Positions 6,131 to 13,968 of a stretch of DNA of 16,428 nt are shown one piece after another; position 1 is the first letter of the stretch; every line of letters starts with the position of its first letter. The notes under the pieces were generated by a model. That model had not been told where the DNA came from and ran no database searches. It saw only the letters and a list, made by a program, of their open reading frames with translations. Source of the stretch: Rhizobiaceae bacterium (GTDB lineage: Bacteria > Pseudomonadota > Alphaproteobacteria > Rhizobiales > Rhizobiaceae); contig JAEUMA010000066.1 of the NCBI GenBank assembly GCA_016793565.1, positions 1 through 16,428 of the forward strand, in the 5' to 3' direction. Made by a program: the position numbers and the translations under genes.

Positions 6131-7017
6131 CAGACGCGCTCCCTGAGGCCGCGCGCCGGGATCAGGCCCTGTGGGCGGAACAGCAGCACGACGGTGACCG
6201 CGACGAACAGGAAGGCCTCGCGAAAGACGCGCAGATCGGGCGGCAAAAGCGCCTGAAGAAGGATCGTGGCGACACCTACCAGAAAGCCGCCGATGGCGGC
6301 ACCGGGGAGGCTGCCCAGGCCGCCGATGACGGTGCCGACGAAGGCGATGATGACCAGTTGCAGGCCCATGCGCGGCTGGACCAAGCCGGTCTGTGCCACG
6401 AACAGGCAGGCCACGGCGGCGGCGAGCAGTCCGCTGATGGCGAAGGCGGTCGCTATGACGCGATTGGCGCGGATGCCGAGAACTTCGGCCATGCGGAAGT
6501 TCTCCGCCGCGGCGCGCATCTCGAGGCCGAGCCGCGTCGACTTGAGAAACCAAGTCGTGGTCACCAGGAGGACGACGCTGACTACGATCGTCACGAGCTG
6601 AAGCAGTTGCAGGCGGACCCCGGCGATCTCGACCTGGCCAGCAAGCGCCGGAAGGAAGTCAACGCCCTTCGGCCGCGAGCCGACCAGCATGATCGTGACC
6701 TTCTCGATGAAGAAGCTCACCGCGAAGGAGGCGATCAGCAGTGTGGCGGGGTCGGCTCCGCGCAGCGGCCGGAACGCCGTCCGCTCGACAAGCAGCGCCA
6801 GCAGAACGGCGGCCACCACCGCGCCGAGCACCGCAAGCACAGCGGACGGCGTCAGCAGGACCAGCAGGGCGTAGCCCGCGATGGTGATGAGTTGCGCATG
6901 CGCGAAGTTGATCAGGCGCATGACACCGAAGATCAGGCCTATGCCGAGCGCGGTCAGAGAGTAGAGGCCACCGACGCTGACGGCGTCGACGAGAACCTGG
7001 ATGGCCTGCCCGATCAT
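6130..7017 (-). CDS. Branched-chain amino acid-type ABC transporter permease (LivH family)
   Basis: A 295-residue integral membrane protein, the usual LivH size. Landmarks are LYSLTALGIGLIFGVMRLIN and FAHAQLITIAGY near the N-terminus, the cytoplasmic TRLGLEMRAAAENFRMAEVL coupling loop, and a C-terminal VTVVLLFRPQGL. It pairs with the LivM-type protein in the membrane. The ATG at 7017 overlaps the stop of the LivF-type ATPase by 4 bp, so it is translationally coupled. Confidence 0.93.
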   Translation of the reverse strand: MIGQAIQVLVDAVSVGGLYSLTALGIGLIFGVMRLINFAHAQLITIAGYALLVLLTPSAVLAVLGAVVAAVLLALLVERTAFRPLRGADPATLLIASFAVSFFIEKVTIMLVGSRPKGVDFLPALAGQVEIAGVRLQLLQLVTIVVSVVLLVTTTWFLKSTRLGLEMRAAAENFRMAEVLGIRANRVIATAFAISGLLAAAVACLFVAQTGLVQPRMGLQLVIIAFVGTVIGGLGSLPGAAIGGFLVGVATILLQALLPPDLRVFREAFLFVAVTVVLLFRPQGLIPARGLRERV

Positions 7018-7781
7018 ACCGGCCCCCCGTTTTCGGCCATCGCGACACCGAAATAGGCGGAATCGAAGGCAGCGTCGCTTCCGATTTCGCCAGGCGTGCC
7101 GGTGAGCGTGAAGACGCCATGGCTCATCACGCAGGCGCGGTCGGCAAACGCGAAGGCGCGCGCCGCGTTCTGCTCGACCACGAGCACGGACACGCCTTGG
7201 CTGCGTATCCCGCGCAGCAGGTCATAGACCCGGTCGACGATCGCAGGCGCCAGACCCAGCGACGGCTCATCAAGCATCAAAAGGCGCGGCCTGGAGAGCA
7301 TCGCCCGTGCGATCGCCAGCATCTGCTGTTCGCCGCCCGACAGTTGGCCCGCCGGCTGGTCGCGCCGTTCGCCCAGAATGGGGAAATCGGACAAGACACG
7401 GTCGATGTCGGCGGCGACGGAAGCATCCAGCCGCGGCGTCGCACCCAGCCGGAGGTTTTCCAACACGGTCAGGCTGCCGAAGATGTTGCGCCCTTCCGGA
7501 ACCAGCGCCACACCCTGCCGGACGACATCGGAGAGCGCAAAGCCGGCGAGCGGCTTGCCGCCGATGTGGATTGAACCCGCGGACGGGCGGACGATGCCGG
7601 CGATCGCCGACAGCAGCGAGGTCTTGCCGGCGCCGTTCGGCCCCACGATCGCGACGGCTTCGCCGGCTCGTATGCTGATGTCGACACCCTGAACGGCCGC
7701 AATGCCGCCGTAGCGGACGACGAGGCCGCGGACGTCGGCCAGGATCGTGCCGGACGACGGCATGTCGACCACGGACCTCAT
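7014..7781 (-). CDS. ABC transporter ATP-binding protein (LivF family)
   Basis: A 255-residue ATPase. Walker A is GPNGAGKT (47-54), the signature is LSGGEQQ (147-153), Walker B is LLMLDEP (167-173), and the switch position has Gln in VVEQNA (202-206), normal for LivF-type subunits. ATG at 7781 is chosen because it overlaps the LivG-type stop as ATGA, while the frame extending further upstream has no homology. It energises uptake together with the LivG-type subunit. Confidence 0.92.
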   Translation of the reverse strand: MRSVVDMPSSGTILADVRGLVVRYGGIAAVQGVDISIRAGEAVAIVGPNGAGKTSLLSAIAGIVRPSAGSIHIGGKPLAGFALSDVVRQGVALVPEGRNIFGSLTVLENLRLGATPRLDASVAADIDRVLSDFPILGERRDQPAGQLSGGEQQMLAIARAMLSRPRLLMLDEPSLGLAPAIVDRVYDLLRGIRSQGVSVLVVEQNAARAFAFADRACVMSHGVFTLTGTPGEIGSDAAFDSAYFGVAMAENGGPV

Positions 7782-8497
7782 GCGGCGGTGCTGCCCAGGT
7801 AGGCGGTGCGGACCGCCGGGTTGCGCCGGATCTCCTCCGGGCGGCCGGCCGCGATCGTCTTGCCGCCGCCAAGCACGTGGATGCGGTCGCACAGGCTCAT
7901 GACCAGCGCCATGTTGTGCTCGATGACGAGGACGCCGCACCCGCGATTGTCGCGGATCGACAGGATCGCCCGCTTCAGTTCCTCGGCTTCCATCGCCGCC
8001 AGTCCCGCGGCCGGTTCGTCGAGCAGAAGGAAGCGCGGCTCAAGCGCCAGCGCCCGCACCAAGCCGACGCGCCGCTCTTCGCCATAGCTCAGCGCACTCG
8101 CCGGCTGCGCCGCGCGATGGCCGAGATCGAACTCCGAGAGCATGGCAAATGCCTGTCGCCGTGCCTCGCCGCGGCTCAGGCCCCGCCCCACCAGCCCCAC
8201 CTCGATGTTCTCGGATACGGTGAGCCGACGGAAAAGCCGCACCGCCTGGAAACTGCGCACGATACCGGCGCGCGCGAAGGCGCCGGGCTTGCGATGCGTC
8301 ATGTCGGTGCCCGCAAGCCGAATCGCGCCGGAATGCGGGCGCTGAAAGCCCGACAGAATGTTGACAAGCGTGGTCTTGCCGGCGCCGTTCGGCCCGATCA
8401 GGCCAAGCACCTCGCCGGACGCGATCGAGAGAGAGATGTCGTCATTCGCCACCAGCCCGCCGAAGCGGACCGATACACTTTCGGCCGCGAGTTCCAA
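7778..8497 (-). CDS. ABC transporter ATP-binding protein (LivG family)
   Basis: A 239-residue ATPase with Walker A GPNGAGKT (35-42), signature LSYGE (136-140), Walker B RFLLLDEP (155-162) and switch His194. The start codon is TTG at 8497, supported by a strong GGGGAGG ribosome binding site about 8 nt upstream and by the family N-terminus (VSVRFGGLVANDDISLSI). It is slightly shorter than many LivG proteins but complete in all motifs. It follows the binding protein gene by 33 nt and overlaps the LivF-type gene by 4 bp. Confidence 0.91.
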   Translation of the reverse strand: MELAAESVSVRFGGLVANDDISLSIASGEVLGLIGPNGAGKTTLVNILSGFQRPHSGAIRLAGTDMTHRKPGAFARAGIVRSFQAVRLFRRLTVSENIEVGLVGRGLSRGEARRQAFAMLSEFDLGHRAAQPASALSYGEERRVGLVRALALEPRFLLLDEPAAGLAAMEAEELKRAILSIRDNRGCGVLVIEHNMALVMSLCDRIHVLGGGKTIAAGRPEEIRRNPAVRTAYLGSTAA

Positions 8498-8530
8498 GAC
8501 GCCGCCTCCCCGATACGCCTGACCGAACGG

Positions 8531-9706
8531 TCAGAACTGCGGGAACTTCTCGACCGTGTAGCGCCCCTCGGCGGAGAATTTTCCGTCCTTTACTGCGATG
8601 ATGGACATCGGCCGCGTCGTTGCGATGTGGAGTTCGGGCGTCCAGGTGGTAGGGCCGATCACGAGCGGCTCCTTGTCGAAGGTGTCGAGCACCGCGGCAA
8701 CCTTGTCGCCGTCGAGCGAGCCCGCCTTGTTGGCCGCCTTCGCCCACGCCTCGACGGCGGAATAGCCGCGCAAGCCGTAGGAGACGTCGGCCTTCTTGCC
8801 GTACTTCTTCTCGAAGCGCTCGAAGAAGGCGTTCACCTGCGGGTCCGGGTCGTCGCCATACTTGGAACCGTAGTTGACTACGTAGAAATCGCTGAGTCCC
8901 GGCACACTGCCGATCCAGTAGTCTCCGTCCATGGACTCGCCGGTCAGGACCGCCGCATCGATGCCGGCCGCGCGCATCTGTCGGATGGCGCTCGGCCCGC
9001 CGGGAGCATAGGAGCACAGGAAAACGAGGTCAGGCTTTTCGGCGAGGCCGGTAATGCGGGTGACCTGAGAGGCGATCGAGGCGTCGCCGTTGAGGAACGT
9101 ATCCTCGCCGAGCAGCCCGTCCGCGCCGGCCAGTTCCTTCCAGCGCTCGGCGAAGCTGCCGCACAGCGACTTCGTGTACGAAATCGTGTTGTCGAGCAAC
9201 ACATAGGCTTTTTTCCAGCCCTTCTTGTTGTAGGCCCATTCCGCCATCAGCGCGCCTTGCGCTTGGCCCGCATTGGAAACCGAATAGGCGAGCGGGCCGA
9301 CGCCCTTTACGCCGAACTTCGGATCGGAAGCAGCGGAGAAGGCGACGACGTTCTTCTGCTGCGCGACGAAAGCTCCCGGAGCGCCGAAGTCGAAATCGGA
9401 CGGGAACAGGATCGCCTTGGCGCCCTTGTCGATCACGTCGATTGCTCCATCGGCTCCGAGCTGCGGCTCCGACTTGTTGTCAAATTCGACGATTTCGATC
9501 GGCTGGCCAAGGACGCCGCCCGCCGCATTGATGTCGTCGACCGCCAGCTTGGCGCCTGCGATGGTGTCGGCGTCGATCGGCTGGAACCAGCCGCTGAAGG
9601 ACATCACCAGCCCTAAGACCGGCTTTTCCTGTGCCAGCGCCCAGGATGATGCGAACGACGCGGCAGCCAGTATCGACACAGCCGCCAGCAAATCACGCTT
9701 TTTCAT
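8531..9706 (-). CDS. Periplasmic substrate-binding protein of LIV-type ABC transporter
   Basis: A 391-residue protein. A signal peptide is clear: MKKRDLLAAVSILAAASFAS then SWALA with probable cleavage before QEKP (about residue 26). The mature part is a type I binding protein: VLGLVMSFSGWFQPIDADTI then AGAKLAVDDINAAGGVLGQP (50-69), followed by VEFDNKSEP. It captures a small molecule in the periplasm for the LivHMGF-type transporter encoded downstream. The family binds amino acids, amides, aromatic acids, urea and others, so the substrate is open. ATG at 9706 has GGGAG about 8 nt upstream. A 183-nt gap to the oxidoreductase gene may hold a separate promoter. Confidence 0.93.
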   Translation of the reverse strand: MKKRDLLAAVSILAAASFASSWALAQEKPVLGLVMSFSGWFQPIDADTIAGAKLAVDDINAAGGVLGQPIEIVEFDNKSEPQLGADGAIDVIDKGAKAILFPSDFDFGAPGAFVAQQKNVVAFSAASDPKFGVKGVGPLAYSVSNAGQAQGALMAEWAYNKKGWKKAYVLLDNTISYTKSLCGSFAERWKELAGADGLLGEDTFLNGDASIASQVTRITGLAEKPDLVFLCSYAPGGPSAIRQMRAAGIDAAVLTGESMDGDYWIGSVPGLSDFYVVNYGSKYGDDPDPQVNAFFERFEKKYGKKADVSYGLRGYSAVEAWAKAANKAGSLDGDKVAAVLDTFDKEPLVIGPTTWTPELHIATTRPMSIIAVKDGKFSAEGRYTVEKFPQF

Positions 9707-9723
9707 GCTTAGCTCCCATTCAA

Positions 9724-9740
9724 CGAAGGGCTGCTCTTCG
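9724..9740. repeat. Short inverted repeat ahead of the binding protein gene
   Basis: CGAAG at 9724-9728 and CTTCG at 9736-9740 form a 17-bp interrupted palindrome 18 bp upstream of the binding protein ATG. It could be an operator or an mRNA hairpin near the ribosome binding site. In the remainder of the gap (9741-9889) no convincing promoter or terminator was found. Confidence 0.25.
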
Positions 9741-9889
9741 GCAACCGACCTTCAAAACAGAATGCTATTCATTTTTAATCCGCCTGCAAGCGGTATCGTG
9801 CCGCAAGCCGGCCTCATCCCTAGCGGCTCAGATAGAAGCGTATTCGACACAGGCACAGAATGGGACGACGCAGTCTTAGTACGACGCGC

Positions 9890-11422
9890 TCAACCAGGCT
9901 GGCCGCCAGTATCGGCGGCAATCATCGACGCAGCGCGCAAGCCGATCATCATCGACGGTGCATTGGTGTTGGCTGACGTCACTTGCGGCATGACCGACGC
10001 GTCGGCGACCCACAGCCCTTCGACGCCGCGTACCGCCAGGCGCGGCGTGACCGGCGCCTCGTCGTCAGTTCCCATGCGCAGCGTGCCGACGGGATGGAAG
10101 GCGGTACCGCAGGTCGCCAGTATGTGGCGGCGGATGTCGTCGTCGGTACGGACCGCCTGCAGACCGGGGAATGCCTCGACGCCCCGCCTTGCGCCGAACG
10201 GTGCGTCGTCCATGATGCGCCGCAGCCGCCTGAAGGCTGCTATGAGCAATTCCAGGTCGGCAGGATCATTGAGCAGCCCGAGGTCGATCTCGACCTCGCC
10301 ATCGACTAGGCGCAGCGCTCCACGAGATCGTGGTCGACAGACGCATACGTCGGTGAAATAGCCCGACCCGGGGACGATCAGCCGATCTTGCCACCCCATC
10401 ATGAACGGAATGAAATGGACCTGGATGTCGGGCGGCCCGCCGTCCTCGCGCGCGTTGAAGAAGGCGCCCGCCTCCACAGTCGGGGAGCCGATAGGCCCCT
10501 GGCCCGAAAACAGGTAGCGAAACGGGGCCTTGGCCCAGAGCGGTATCTGGCGCAGCGTCGCGCCGTAACCTGCATCGTCGCCGACATAATGGATACCCGC
10601 CGTCGGATGATCGTGCAGATTTAGACCGACCTGCTCGGAACGCGCCGTCAGCGCGATGCCAGCCGCAGCGAGGTCTGCCGCCGGCCCTACGCCGGATCGC
10701 AAGAGGATCTCGGGCGAGCCAATCGAACCTGCGGAAAGGACAATCCCCTTTCGCGCCCCGAGCGTCGAGCCGTCGGTGAACACAATCTCGCTAGCGCGGC
10801 CCTTGCTGAATGCAATCCGATCCACTTGGCGGCTGGTCAGGACGGTCAGGCCACCCTTTCGCTGCGCCGGGCGCAAGAAGGCGTCGGCGGCAGACCAGCG
10901 CCGCCCGTTGTGCATGTTGTAGTGGAAGACGCCGGAGCTTTCATATTCTGGCGTCGGCGGGCCCATCCCATTGTTGCCCAGCACAGCGTGCACGGCTTCG
11001 CTGAGCGGATGCGGATCGGCAAGCCGTGCGGGACGAAACGCCCTCTCCAGCGCTTCAAAGGCCGGCTCGACATCTACCCAACGCCAACCGTCGACATTCC
11101 AGTTGTCGAAATCGTCGCGCCGGCCCCTGAACCAAACCATCGAATTGATGGAGGAGGAGCCACCCAGCATGCGCCCCCGCGGGATTCGGATCCGGCGGCC
11201 GCCGAGAGCTTTCTGCGGCGATGAGCGGAACCGCCAGTCTCTCTTGCTGCCCATCAGCCAGACCAGCCCTAGCGGCGGTTTGACGAGCGGGCCGCTGTCT
11301 GGAGGCCCGGCCTCGACGACAAGCACGGACCCCGATTGCGCCTCGATCAGGCCGGCCGCGACCGCGCAACCCGCCGACCCCGCTCCGACCACGATAAAGT
11401 CATACGTGGGCGCGATATCCAT
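9890..11422 (-). CDS. GMC-family FAD-dependent oxidoreductase (choline dehydrogenase-like)
   Basis: A 510-residue protein of normal GMC size. The N-terminal dinucleotide-binding motif is VVGAGSAGC (11-19, Gly13/15/18). GMC signature 1 surrounds PRGRMLGGSSSINSMVWFRG (81-100) and signature 2 is GSIGSPEILLRSGVGP (232-247). The C-terminal active site shows His443 in FHPVGTLRMG and Asn487 in SANTNAPS. The family oxidises primary or secondary alcohols, including choline, glucosides and long-chain alcohols, with FAD. ATG at 11422 has GGGAG about 8 nt upstream. It lies 49 nt after the SnoaL-like gene, so probably the same transcript. It likely performs an early oxidation of an imported compound; the substrate is not identifiable. 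Confidence 0.93.
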   Translation of the reverse strand: MDIAPTYDFIVVGAGSAGCAVAAGLIEAQSGSVLVVEAGPPDSGPLVKPPLGLVWLMGSKRDWRFRSSPQKALGGRRIRIPRGRMLGGSSSINSMVWFRGRRDDFDNWNVDGWRWVDVEPAFEALERAFRPARLADPHPLSEAVHAVLGNNGMGPPTPEYESSGVFHYNMHNGRRWSAADAFLRPAQRKGGLTVLTSRQVDRIAFSKGRASEIVFTDGSTLGARKGIVLSAGSIGSPEILLRSGVGPAADLAAAGIALTARSEQVGLNLHDHPTAGIHYVGDDAGYGATLRQIPLWAKAPFRYLFSGQGPIGSPTVEAGAFFNAREDGGPPDIQVHFIPFMMGWQDRLIVPGSGYFTDVCVCRPRSRGALRLVDGEVEIDLGLLNDPADLELLIAAFRRLRRIMDDAPFGARRGVEAFPGLQAVRTDDDIRRHILATCGTAFHPVGTLRMGTDDEAPVTPRLAVRGVEGLWVADASVMPQVTSANTNAPSMMIGLRAASMIAADTGGQPG

Positions 11423-11471
11423 TGCCCGCTCCCGACCTTACAAGCCTTGACGTCGATCTGTCTTACCCCGA

Positions 11472-12500
11472 TCAGGCTTCCAGCGACGGCTGCGACAGCT
11501 CCTCCATGCGCGCCAGGACGTCCAGCCCCTGCATGTTCAGGAAATGCAGGATGTCGATGAAGATCCAGTTTTCCGACAGCTTGCCGTTCTCCTCGCGATA
11601 GAGGTCGACGACCCGCATGTCGGCGGGGTTCGGGCTGGCGGTCATACCCATGTAGCCGCCGGAATTGACCAGCGTGAGATTGGCCCAGCCGAAGAAGCCG
11701 CCGAAATGCCCTTCTGCCATGCGGCAAAGGTGTCCGTTGAAGCGGTAGCCCTTGGAAAGCGCGACACGGAACGGCCCCGAATGCTGCCTGATGTAGCGCG
11801 GGATGGTGTAGGTCGCGCCGATGCCCGCCGGTCCCCACCAGATCATGTCGTCGTTCCATGTGCGGGCGAGTTCCTCGGCATAACCTTGGACGCCCTTGCT
11901 GCGGTCGGTAGTGCGCATGTCGTTCAACATGGCGTTGATGGCGCCGAGCGTCGCGTGCCCCTTGGCAGGGTCCTGCGGGCCGTACATCAGACCCTCGTGG
12001 GTCGCCGGGCCAGGCTGGACGAGATGCGCGCCCGTCTGCGGTGGAAAAGGGTTCTGGCCCGCCTGGATCATCACTTGCGGAATGTCGAAGAACATCGCCG
12101 TCTCGGTGATGCGGCCGTTCTCGACCCGGTCGAACTCGACATAACGCATCATGGAAATCTTCCCGGAGGGCCGGATGCCGAGCCAGGGCCGGTCGAACAA
12201 CCCCATGAGATGGCCCATCGATACGACCCAGACCGACTTGAAGCCATCCATTTCGTTCAGGCCGGCCATGAAGATGTCGGGCCGGCGCTGGAGCTTCGTC
12301 ATCGCATGGAGAAATGGGCGCCAGAAGACGTCGGCGACGGCCCCCGCTCCAAACTGCTCGTGAAACGGATGCATGCCTCGCCAGCGCCAGTTCAGGGAGG
12401 TGTGTTCCGCCAGGGCCGCTGTGATGGTATCCGCACCTGCCCGCGCTATTGCGATATGGTGCGCCCGAACGAGGTCCTTTTCCGCCTGGAAGTCGCTCAC
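11472..12500 (-). CDS. Tandem SnoaL/NTF2-like protein (two domains)
   Basis: A 342-residue protein made of two related SnoaL-like (NTF2 fold, polyketide cyclase-type) halves, about 1-165 and 180-342. Each half ends in the same pattern: YVEFDRVENGRITETAMFFD followed by PQVMIQAG in the first, and VDLYREENGKLSENWIFIDI followed by LHFLNMQG in the second. The fold forms a cone with a hydrophobic pocket and supports hydrolases, cyclases and isomerases. No catalytic residues can be named. GTG at 12500 is chosen because GAGG lies about 8 nt upstream; the frame is open to 12665 but that part overlaps the divergent control region and has no homology. It is the first gene of the leftward operon. The single-domain homologue at 15919-16416 belongs to the divergent operon. 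Confidence 0.82.
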   Translation of the reverse strand: MSDFQAEKDLVRAHHIAIARAGADTITAALAEHTSLNWRWRGMHPFHEQFGAGAVADVFWRPFLHAMTKLQRRPDIFMAGLNEMDGFKSVWVVSMGHLMGLFDRPWLGIRPSGKISMMRYVEFDRVENGRITETAMFFDIPQVMIQAGQNPFPPQTGAHLVQPGPATHEGLMYGPQDPAKGHATLGAINAMLNDMRTTDRSKGVQGYAEELARTWNDDMIWWGPAGIGATYTIPRYIRQHSGPFRVALSKGYRFNGHLCRMAEGHFGGFFGWANLTLVNSGGYMGMTASPNPADMRVVDLYREENGKLSENWIFIDILHFLNMQGLDVLARMEELSQPSLEA

Positions 12501-12545
12501 TTTCGGAACCTCGCTGCCGGTGACTGCCAACCACCATACCGCAAC

Positions 12546-12559
12546 TGCATGCGTATGCA
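12546..12559. promoter_or_regulatory. Candidate LacI-type operator 1
   Basis: TGCATGCGTATGCA has perfect outer arms TGCAT/ATGCA around a central CG (centre 12552.5), the architecture of LacI/PurR-family sites. It lies in the 180-bp divergent region, 46 bp upstream of the leftward SnoaL-like start. No LacI-family gene is in the window. Confidence 0.4.
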
Positions 12560-12567
12560 AATATTTC

Positions 12568-12583
12568 TTGCAAACGTATTCAG
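12568..12583. promoter_or_regulatory. Candidate LacI/PurR-type operator 2
   Basis: TTGCAAACGTATTCAG closely resembles the PurR-type consensus GCAAACGTTTNC, with central CG at 12575-12576 and 8 of 12 symmetric positions. Its left half CAAACGT is repeated in reverse as ACGTTTG in the next site, at a centre-to-centre spacing of 21 bp (two helical turns). Confidence 0.5.
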
Positions 12584-12585
12584 CC

Positions 12586-12601
12586 GTGCTAACGTTTGTG
12601 A
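12586..12601. promoter_or_regulatory. Candidate LacI/PurR-type operator 3
   Basis: GTGCTAACGTTTGTGA, central CG at 12593-12594, has the perfect core AACGTT and 8 of 12 symmetric positions in the PurR-like frame. It lies 80 bp upstream of the rightward binding protein ATG and 18 bp (centre to centre) from operator 2. The close spacing suggests that one regulator controls both divergent operons. Confidence 0.5.
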
Positions 12602-12680
12602 CAAGCGGCGCGCGACCGTTGCAGTTCGCCACGAGCAAGCCGGCGCCGGACCGCGGGGAACACAACCGGAGACCACGCGA

Positions 12681-13916
12681 ATGAAGCGCCTTCTAGCGTT
12701 CATGGCCGTATCAGCGGCTTTCCTGACCGTGCCCGCCTACGCCGATTGCGGCATCGCTCCCGGAACGGTCAACATTCTGGCGAATGACTTCCAATCCATA
12801 CGCACCGTCACGGGCACGGCGGCGGAGTGCGCGACTGCGGATGTGAAGATCACGGCTAACCATAACAAGGCGTTCGCCGACCTGATGGTGGCCGCGCTGA
12901 CCGCCAATCCGGCCCAGTATTCGGTGGTCGTCGTAGCCAACGGCTCGCTGAGCCCGCTGTTGTCGGCCGACCTCATCCGCCCCCTTGATGATCTGGTAGC
13001 AAAATTCGGGCAGCAGCTGCAGCCCAGTCAGTTGATCAAGATCGGCGGCAAGACGATGGCGATCGCGTTCATGGCCAACGCTCAGCACTTCTACTACCGC
13101 GAGGACGTGCTCAAGCAGGCCGGCGTCGCAGTTCCAAAGACCTATGAGGAGGTGCTCGCCGCCGCCGCGACGATCCGCGACAAGGGCATCATGAAGGAAC
13201 CGCTTGCGATGTCGTTCCTGCCGACCTGGGACATCGCGGAGGAATTTCTCAACATTTACTATGGCGGACTCGGCGGCACGCTCTTCGAGCAGGGCACCGC
13301 GAACCCGGCGATCGACAAGGAAAAGGCCGGCCAGGCGCTGAACCTGATGAAGGAAATGGTGCCTTTCATCGGTCCCGACTACCTGACCTACGATTCCGAC
13401 GTGTTCCGGCCGAAATGGTACGCTGGACAGGTCGCCATGGCCAATATGTGGGGTTCCAGCGCCGCGCTCGTCCTGCCCGGCCAGAGCCCCTCTCCGGAAA
13501 CGGCCAAGGATACACACCTAACGGTCGCGCCGACGGTCGGCGGAGGCAAGACGCCCGCCACTATGGTGTGGTGGGACGGTTTCACCATAGCCAAGAACAT
13601 CTCCGATGCCGATGCCGAAGCTTCCTTCCGGGCGATGCTGCACGGCATCTCCCCCGATATGGCTGCAAAACATCCCGAGGATGCCGTCTGGCTGATCGAC
13701 GGCTACAAGCCGACGCCGGCGGCAATGGGCGTAATCAATTCGGTGAAAGGCGGATCGCCGACCTACCCGACGGTGCCCTATATGGGCCTATTGCATGAAG
13801 CGCTTGGCGCGCAAATCGCCGATTTCATCCAGGGAAAGAAAAGTGCCGAAGAGACCCTGGCTGATGCTGAGAAGGCCTACATCACAGCGGCGACTTCCGC
13901 AGGCTTCATCAAGTAG
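12681..13916 (+). CDS. Sugar-type ABC transporter periplasmic binding protein
   Basis: A 411-residue protein with signal peptide MKRLLAFMAVSAAFLTVPAY, cleaved before DCG (about residue 23). The mature part fits family 1 extracellular solute-binding proteins (maltose/glycerol-3-phosphate type): a FYYREDVLKQAGVAVPKTYE segment, then WYAGQVAMANMWGSSAALVL, and a MVWWDGFTIAKN strand near the C-terminal half. It captures a substrate for the two permeases downstream. ATG at 12681 has GGAG about 9 nt upstream; the frame is open far to the left but only antisense to the SnoaL-like gene. Substrates of this group include sugars, polyols and phosphodiesters, and none is specified here. Confidence 0.9.
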   Translation: MKRLLAFMAVSAAFLTVPAYADCGIAPGTVNILANDFQSIRTVTGTAAECATADVKITANHNKAFADLMVAALTANPAQYSVVVVANGSLSPLLSADLIRPLDDLVAKFGQQLQPSQLIKIGGKTMAIAFMANAQHFYYREDVLKQAGVAVPKTYEEVLAAAATIRDKGIMKEPLAMSFLPTWDIAEEFLNIYYGGLGGTLFEQGTANPAIDKEKAGQALNLMKEMVPFIGPDYLTYDSDVFRPKWYAGQVAMANMWGSSAALVLPGQSPSPETAKDTHLTVAPTVGGGKTPATMVWWDGFTIAKNISDADAEASFRAMLHGISPDMAAKHPEDAVWLIDGYKPTPAAMGVINSVKGGSPTYPTVPYMGLLHEALGAQIADFIQGKKSAEETLADAEKAYITAATSAGFIK

Positions 13917-13968
13917 AACTGCACGGCCTGCCGGGTGGTAACGAAGGCCGACTGCCAGGGAGCGCAGC

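Noticed and set aside
7877..9616. Plus-strand open frame of 579 codons
   Set aside because: It is antisense to the LivG-type ATPase and the LIV-type binding protein, which carry clear motifs; such frames are common in high-GC DNA.
9850..9889. Short direct repeat ACGACGC after the oxidoreductase gene
   Set aside because: Two 7-bp copies in GC-rich DNA are expected by chance, and no terminator or element boundary accompanies them.
12568..12600. Sigma-70 promoter TTGCAA, 16 bp, TAACGT for the rightward operon
   Set aside because: The -10 match is only three of six bases; the pattern is better explained by the LacI-type sites.
12501..12665. N-terminal extension of the tandem SnoaL-like protein
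   Set aside because: The extension has no homology and would cover the divergent control region; GTG at 12500 has a good ribosome binding site.
11544..12680. Very long plus-strand open frame joined upstream of the sugar-type binding protein
   Set aside because: The part before 12681 is antisense to the SnoaL-like gene and has no domain; the signal peptide and ribosome binding site fix the start at 12681.
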